A stretch of 7,419 nt of DNA from Bacteroidales bacterium (GTDB lineage: Bacteria; Bacteroidota; Bacteroidia; Bacteroidales; Muribaculaceae), in contig SFLG01000078.1 of assembly GCA_004553485.1 (NCBI GenBank), positions 1 through 7,419 of the forward strand, read 5' to 3'. The translations under genes and the position numbers were made by a program. The notes beneath the pieces are model-generated. The model had not been told where the DNA came from, ran no database searches, and saw nothing but the letters and a program-made list of their open reading frames with translations. Each line of letters opens with the position of its first letter. The stretch's first letter is position 1. Of the stretch, positions 4,257 to 7,419 are shown piece by piece.

Positions 4257-6197
4257 CTACTGAGCAGACTGTTGCATCAGCTCCTCCATCTCCTTGGGCA
4301 CCACAAAGACATCCTGCGGGCTTTCGGGACGCAAGGGCGCGTACCACTTGAACTTGGGCAACAGCAGCTGCGAGCGGCGGGCAAGGTAGAGTGGCGTGAC
4401 ATTGCCGTTGCTGGCCGGCCACATCTTCATGCGCTCGACGTTGCCGTCCTTGAACCAGGCGTTGAGGAAGGAGCTCTCCACGTCCACCATCTTGTTGATG
4501 GTGGAGTCGCTCTCCTCGGGGAAGAAAATCGCCTGCACCGAGCCATCCACCTCGAGGCGGTCGATCTTTCCGCCTACAAAGAAGGCGTTCATCTTTTTGC
4601 CCGTCAGCTGGTTATAGAAGTCCGGCTCGATTTCCTGCGCGATAAAGGCAAAGTCGGGCAGCACGGCGCGGTCGACGGTGGAGTCGTTGACATGGACGAT
4701 GATGGTGTTGCCGAAAATCTGCTGGTTCTCGTTCCACACTATCGGATGGCGGAGCATGTGCAGACACGAGTCGCGCTGGACAAACACCATCGAGTCGCAC
4801 AGTCCCTGCATGTCTGTCCGGTAAAAGCGCACGCGCGGCCATGCCGTGACGATGTGCGTCGAGTCAACCGTCTCGGTGACAGTTACCTTTTCGATAAATT
4901 TCTCCTCTATCGGGGGGAGCGGGAGGGAGTCGGCGGTCAGCGAGTCGGCGGTCGACAGGCCGGGCTTCTGTAAGTCGGCGGTCAGTACTCTCTTATCCGG
5001 AGTGTCCGGTGTCAGCCTGCCCGCGAGCGCCGTATCGGCGGCCAGCGTGTCGGCGGTCAGCGTGTCGGCGGCTGCCGGTGCCGGAACTTTTATCTTTTTC
5101 TCGGTGCGTATGGTGTCGACACGTAGCACGCTGGTGATGTAGCGGCCGTGCATGTACAGCGTGTCGCCCTGGCTGTACTCCATGGCCAGAGCGCGGCCGG
5201 TGACGTAGGCGCTGTCGATTTTTTCGTCGTAATAGCCGTAGTCGCCGCTCAGCTTCGACTGCTTGACCGAGTCGGTGAGGCTCATATTGCCGAAGGCCTC
5301 GCCGATGCCGGTGTTGCGGTCGTAGATAAGGGTGTCGCCCTCGAGCACCGTGCCGCCGTTGGTGCGCACGCTGGAGTGGCGGAACAGCTCGCCCTCGCCG
5401 CTGTCGGTGTTGTAGACGCCGTCGGTGGAGGTGATGACACCGTCGTTGTTGACGATTGTCGTGGGACTCTTGAAGGAGGCTATGTGGCTGACTGTGTTGT
5501 AGAACAGCGAGTCAGTGTAGATGTCGAGGGTATCGTTGGGACGCAGCGAGTGCAGGTGCACGTCGACGTAGAAGTTGGCGTCCTTTGTGGCGGGCAGATA
5601 CTCGCCCTCCAGCGAGGTGAGGCGGTTGTTGCGGTCGGTGAGCTCGCCGCCGGTGTTGTAATAACCCAACTCGCTGGCGAGGTCGTAGGTGAAGATGTCG
5701 GTCTTGAGGGTCACGTCGCGATTGATCATGCGCACGGGCCGCTCGGGGTCGGGGCCGAAAAGGTAGGCTATCTCGCCGGGACCGTTGAAGTTCAGCTCGT
5801 CGGCATAGACAAAGAGTGTATCGCCCTGCTCCATCCGCACATTGCCGAAGGCGTCAAAGCTCGAGTCGTCGGGGTAGTAGTGGGCCGAGTCGCAGTACAT
5901 CTGCATCGGGCCTTTTGAAAAGTGCACCTGACCCACGACGACCATATACGGGTCGAGGTCGTTTTTGAACAGGCGGTCAGCCTTTTCGAGCACCACCTTT
6001 TTGTCCGACGTGCGCGGCTTGCCGGCGATAGTGGGGACGGCCTGCAGGCGCGGGGCATGGCCCATCTTCAGCGTCGCGCGACGCTGGCCGGCGCCGGTGG
6101 CCAGCGCCAGTGCCGGCAACAGCAAAAACGCCAGCAGCGCCGTCACTGTCGTGCGGCGCCACCGTCGTGCGTTGTCTGTCGTGCTCTTGTTGGACAC
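4257..6197 (-). CDS. LptA/OstA-like lipopolysaccharide-transport protein, two OstA modules
   Basis: The 646-residue product has a signal peptide (basic RRWRR, hydrophobic residues 18-33, then ATGAGQ). Residues about 66-355 and 438-560 carry the repeating beta-strand pattern of OstA/LptA-like jelly-roll proteins. Examples are FGNVRMEQGDTLFVYADEL, LEGDTLIYDRNTGIGEAFGN, QGDTLYMHGRY, GLCDSMVFVQRDSCLHM and IFGNTIIVHVND. Proteins of this fold form a periplasmic groove that carries lipopolysaccharide between the inner-membrane exporter and the outer-membrane LptD. The Bacteroidota form is far longer than the roughly 185-residue E. coli LptA. The two parts are joined by a linker of pentapeptide repeats (residues 376-425). 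The C-terminus (about 565-646) is not a recognised barrel. The gene starts 40 bases after the SurA-like gene, as one operon, pairing outer-membrane protein chaperoning with lipopolysaccharide transport. Confidence 0.85.
   Translation of the reverse strand: MSNKSTTDNARRWRRTTVTALLAFLLLPALALATGAGQRRATLKMGHAPRLQAVPTIAGKPRTSDKKVVLEKADRLFKNDLDPYMVVVGQVHFSKGPMQMYCDSAHYYPDDSSFDAFGNVRMEQGDTLFVYADELNFNGPGEIAYLFGPDPERPVRMINRDVTLKTDIFTYDLASELGYYNTGGELTDRNNRLTSLEGEYLPATKDANFYVDVHLHSLRPNDTLDIYTDSLFYNTVSHIASFKSPTTIVNNDGVITSTDGVYNTDSGEGELFRHSSVRTNGGTVLEGDTLIYDRNTGIGEAFGNMSLTDSVKQSKLSGDYGYYDEKIDSAYVTGRALAMEYSQGDTLYMHGRYITSVLRVDTIRTEKKIKVPAPAAADTLTADTLAADTALAGRLTPDTPDKRVLTADLQKPGLSTADSLTADSLPLPPIEEKFIEKVTVTETVDSTHIVTAWPRVRFYRTDMQGLCDSMVFVQRDSCLHMLRHPIVWNENQQIFGNTIIVHVNDSTVDRAVLPDFAFIAQEIEPDFYNQLTGKKMNAFFVGGKIDRLEVDGSVQAIFFPEESDSTINKMVDVESSFLNAWFKDGNVERMKMWPASNGNVTPLYLARRSQLLLPKFKWYAPLRPESPQDVFVVPKEMEELMQQSAQ
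4923..5072 (-). repeat. degenerate 15-bp coding repeat (pentapeptide [TA]-A-D-[TS]-L)
   Basis: Ten consecutive five-residue blocks (residues 376-425 of the OstA-like protein) read AADTL, TADTL, AADTA, LAGRL, TPDTP, DKRVL, TADLQ, KPGLS, TADSL, TADSL. At DNA level the near-constant core gtcggcgg (plus strand) occurs at 4929, 4944, 4974, 5034 (one change), 5049 and 5064, all offset by multiples of 15 bases. The middle blocks have drifted. It forms a flexible acidic/Thr-rich linker between the two OstA modules, and its near-identical end units could expand or contract by slippage. Confidence 0.75.
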
Positions 6198-6237
6198 TTC
6201 TGTGGCCGGATATGCGTTAATTCAGATTTTCAAGGCC

Positions 6238-7419
6238 TTAGTTACCCTCGGACGAGGATACCTTGACCCAGTTTTTATGCTCGAACTCGCAGTTGCGCCA
6301 TCCGTCCTCGATGCGGACGTATGTCTCGTCAATCTTCTTGTCGAGCCACTTGTCGAGAATTTCCTGCTTGCGGGCCTGCTCGTACATGCCCTTGATCTGC
6401 TGGTAGTCGTCGCCGAGGTTGGCGCGATGGGGCTCGTGACGGGCGGTCAGCTTCACCAGGGCCACAATCTCGCGGTCGCGGCGGGGGTCCTTCATAATGA
6501 TGGGCTTGCTGATCTGGCCGGGCTCGAGCGATGCCACGGCGCGGGCGATGTCCTGCGGCAGCTGCGACATCTCAAAGCGCGTTGTGCCGGTGTTGCGGTT
6601 CACCATCACGCCGCGGCTGTTGTGTGTGTCCTTGTCCTGCGAGACGACGGCGACGGCCTCCTCGAAGGTGAATTTGCCTTTGTCGACGATGTCGGTGCGC
6701 AGCGAGTCAAGGCGTTTTGTGGCGTCGGTGAGGTCTTTGTCGCTGACCTTGGGACGCAGCAGGATGTGGCGGGTGTTGATGCGGTCGCCGCGCTTTTCGA
6801 TGAGCTGGATGATGTGGTAGCCGAACTCTGTCTCAACGATTTTCGACGCCTTTTTGGTGTCCTTGAGGTTGTAGGCCACGGCGGCATACTCGGGCACCAT
6901 CTCGCCACGGCCCATAAAGCCGGTCTCGCCTCCGCGGACGGCCTCGGGGGCCTCGCTGTAGAGGATGGCCAGGGTCGAGAACTCCGACTCGCCGCGGTTT
7001 ACACGGTCGGCATAGTCGCGCAGACGTGCCTTTACGTCATCCACCTCCTGACGGGGAACGACGGGGTTGATGGTGAGCAGCTGCACCTCGACCTGCAGGG
7101 GGACGAAGGGTATGGAGTCGGTGGGCAGGGTGCTGAAGTAGCGGCGCACCTCGGCGGGCGTGGTCTTGACGTCCTTGGTGAGCGACTCCTGCACCATCTG
7201 CACGCGATAGCGGTTGGCGATGTTCTCTTTGTAGTAGTCGCGCAGCTCGGGCAGAGGCTTGCGGAAGTACTGCTCGACCTTGTCCTTCGAGCCCAGCTGA
7301 TCGATAAGGAAGTTGATCTGCGACTCAACCTGGCTCATCACCGAGCCCTCGTTAACTTCTATGGTGTCGATTTCGGCCTGATGCAGATAAAGTTTCTGTA
7401 TGGCCAGCATCTCGGGGAT
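6238..7419 (-). CDS. surA: SurA-like periplasmic peptidyl-prolyl isomerase/chaperone (5' end cut off)
   Basis: The visible 393 residues run to the TAA at 6238-6240; the frame stays open to the window edge (first visible residues IPEMLAIQKL), so ATG 7410 is internal rather than the start, and the signal peptide is missing. Residues about 4-95 form the helical SurA-type chaperone region (QINFLIDQLGSKDKVEQYF, then TPAEVRRYF). Two parvulin domains follow at about 109-212 (FSTLAILYSE, GGETGFMGRGEMVPE, ETEFGYHIIQLIEKRGDR) and 215-325 (RHILLRPKVS, FEEAVAVVSQDKDT, LEPGQISKPIIM). A basic/aromatic C-terminal helix region closes the protein. SurA-type proteins bind unfolded outer-membrane proteins in the periplasm and hand them to the BAM machinery. 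It is followed 40 bases later by the OstA-like gene, an arrangement I recall from other Bacteroidota. Confidence 0.9.
   Translation of the reverse strand: MPEMLAIQKLYLHQAEIDTIEVNEGSVMSQVESQINFLIDQLGSKDKVEQYFRKPLPELRDYYKENIANRYRVQMVQESLTKDVKTTPAEVRRYFSTLPTDSIPFVPLQVEVQLLTINPVVPRQEVDDVKARLRDYADRVNRGESEFSTLAILYSEAPEAVRGGETGFMGRGEMVPEYAAVAYNLKDTKKASKIVETEFGYHIIQLIEKRGDRINTRHILLRPKVSDKDLTDATKRLDSLRTDIVDKGKFTFEEAVAVVSQDKDTHNSRGVMVNRNTGTTRFEMSQLPQDIARAVASLEPGQISKPIIMKDPRRDREIVALVKLTARHEPHRANLGDDYQQIKGMYEQARKQEILDKWLDKKIDETYVRIEDGWRNCEFEHKNWVKVSSSEGN

Noticed and set aside
4923..5072. CRISPR-like or intergenic repeat array
   Set aside because: The 15-bp periodicity is inside a coding frame, has no spacers and reads as a pentapeptide repeat.
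5148..5918. 256-codon plus-strand open frame opposite the OstA-like gene, with another of 233 codons at 4272-4973
   Set aside because: Both are Val/Gly/Ala-rich mirror readings of a real gene, without any domain pattern or promoter.

Overview
The window looks like a chromosome segment from a gut Bacteroidales bacterium, most likely Muribaculaceae-like. This rests on several signs: high-GC coding with AT-rich promoters, no Shine-Dalgarno sequences, promoter boxes of the Bacteroidetes TAnnTTTG type, and typical Bacteroidota proteins (two-parvulin SurA-type chaperone, two-module OstA protein, CarboxypepD_reg-like tail, Gram-negative bile salt hydrolase-type enzyme). The taxonomic placement is inferred from gene character, not from a database search.

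The plus strand carries, in order: the last 30 codons of an M3-family (Dcp-like) peptidase (1-92); a 330-base gene-free stretch with three hairpins, including a strong terminator (238-284), then an AT-rich promoter zone; a secreted protein of unknown function with a shortened CarboxypepD_reg-like N-terminus (426-1700); an AT-rich spacer with 21-bp phased repeats; and an exported choloylglycine/linear-amide hydrolase (1857-2915). A 13-bp-stem hairpin (2961-2998) separates this strand from the convergent minus-strand cluster.

The minus-strand cluster, read right to left, is: a SurA-like periplasmic peptidyl-prolyl isomerase whose 5' end is cut by the window (6238-7419); an LptA/OstA-like protein (4257-6197); an ECF sigma factor (3659-4192); and a four-helix membrane protein that is a candidate anti-sigma factor or sigma partner (3023-3619). 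Intergenic gaps are 40, 64 and 39 bases. SurA-type chaperones escort outer-membrane proteins and OstA/LptA-type proteins bridge lipopolysaccharide across the periplasm. The sigma factor and membrane protein directly behind them therefore suggest a link to envelope stress, although a candidate promoter in the 64-base gap may let the sigma pair be expressed separately.

No mobile elements, tRNA, rRNA or CRISPR were seen. I found no clearly new multi-gene system. The most interesting items are the envelope-gene/sigma-factor linkage, a 15-bp in-register repeat array inside the OstA gene, the phased repeats before the hydrolase, and a perfect 26-bp palindrome after the peptidase.
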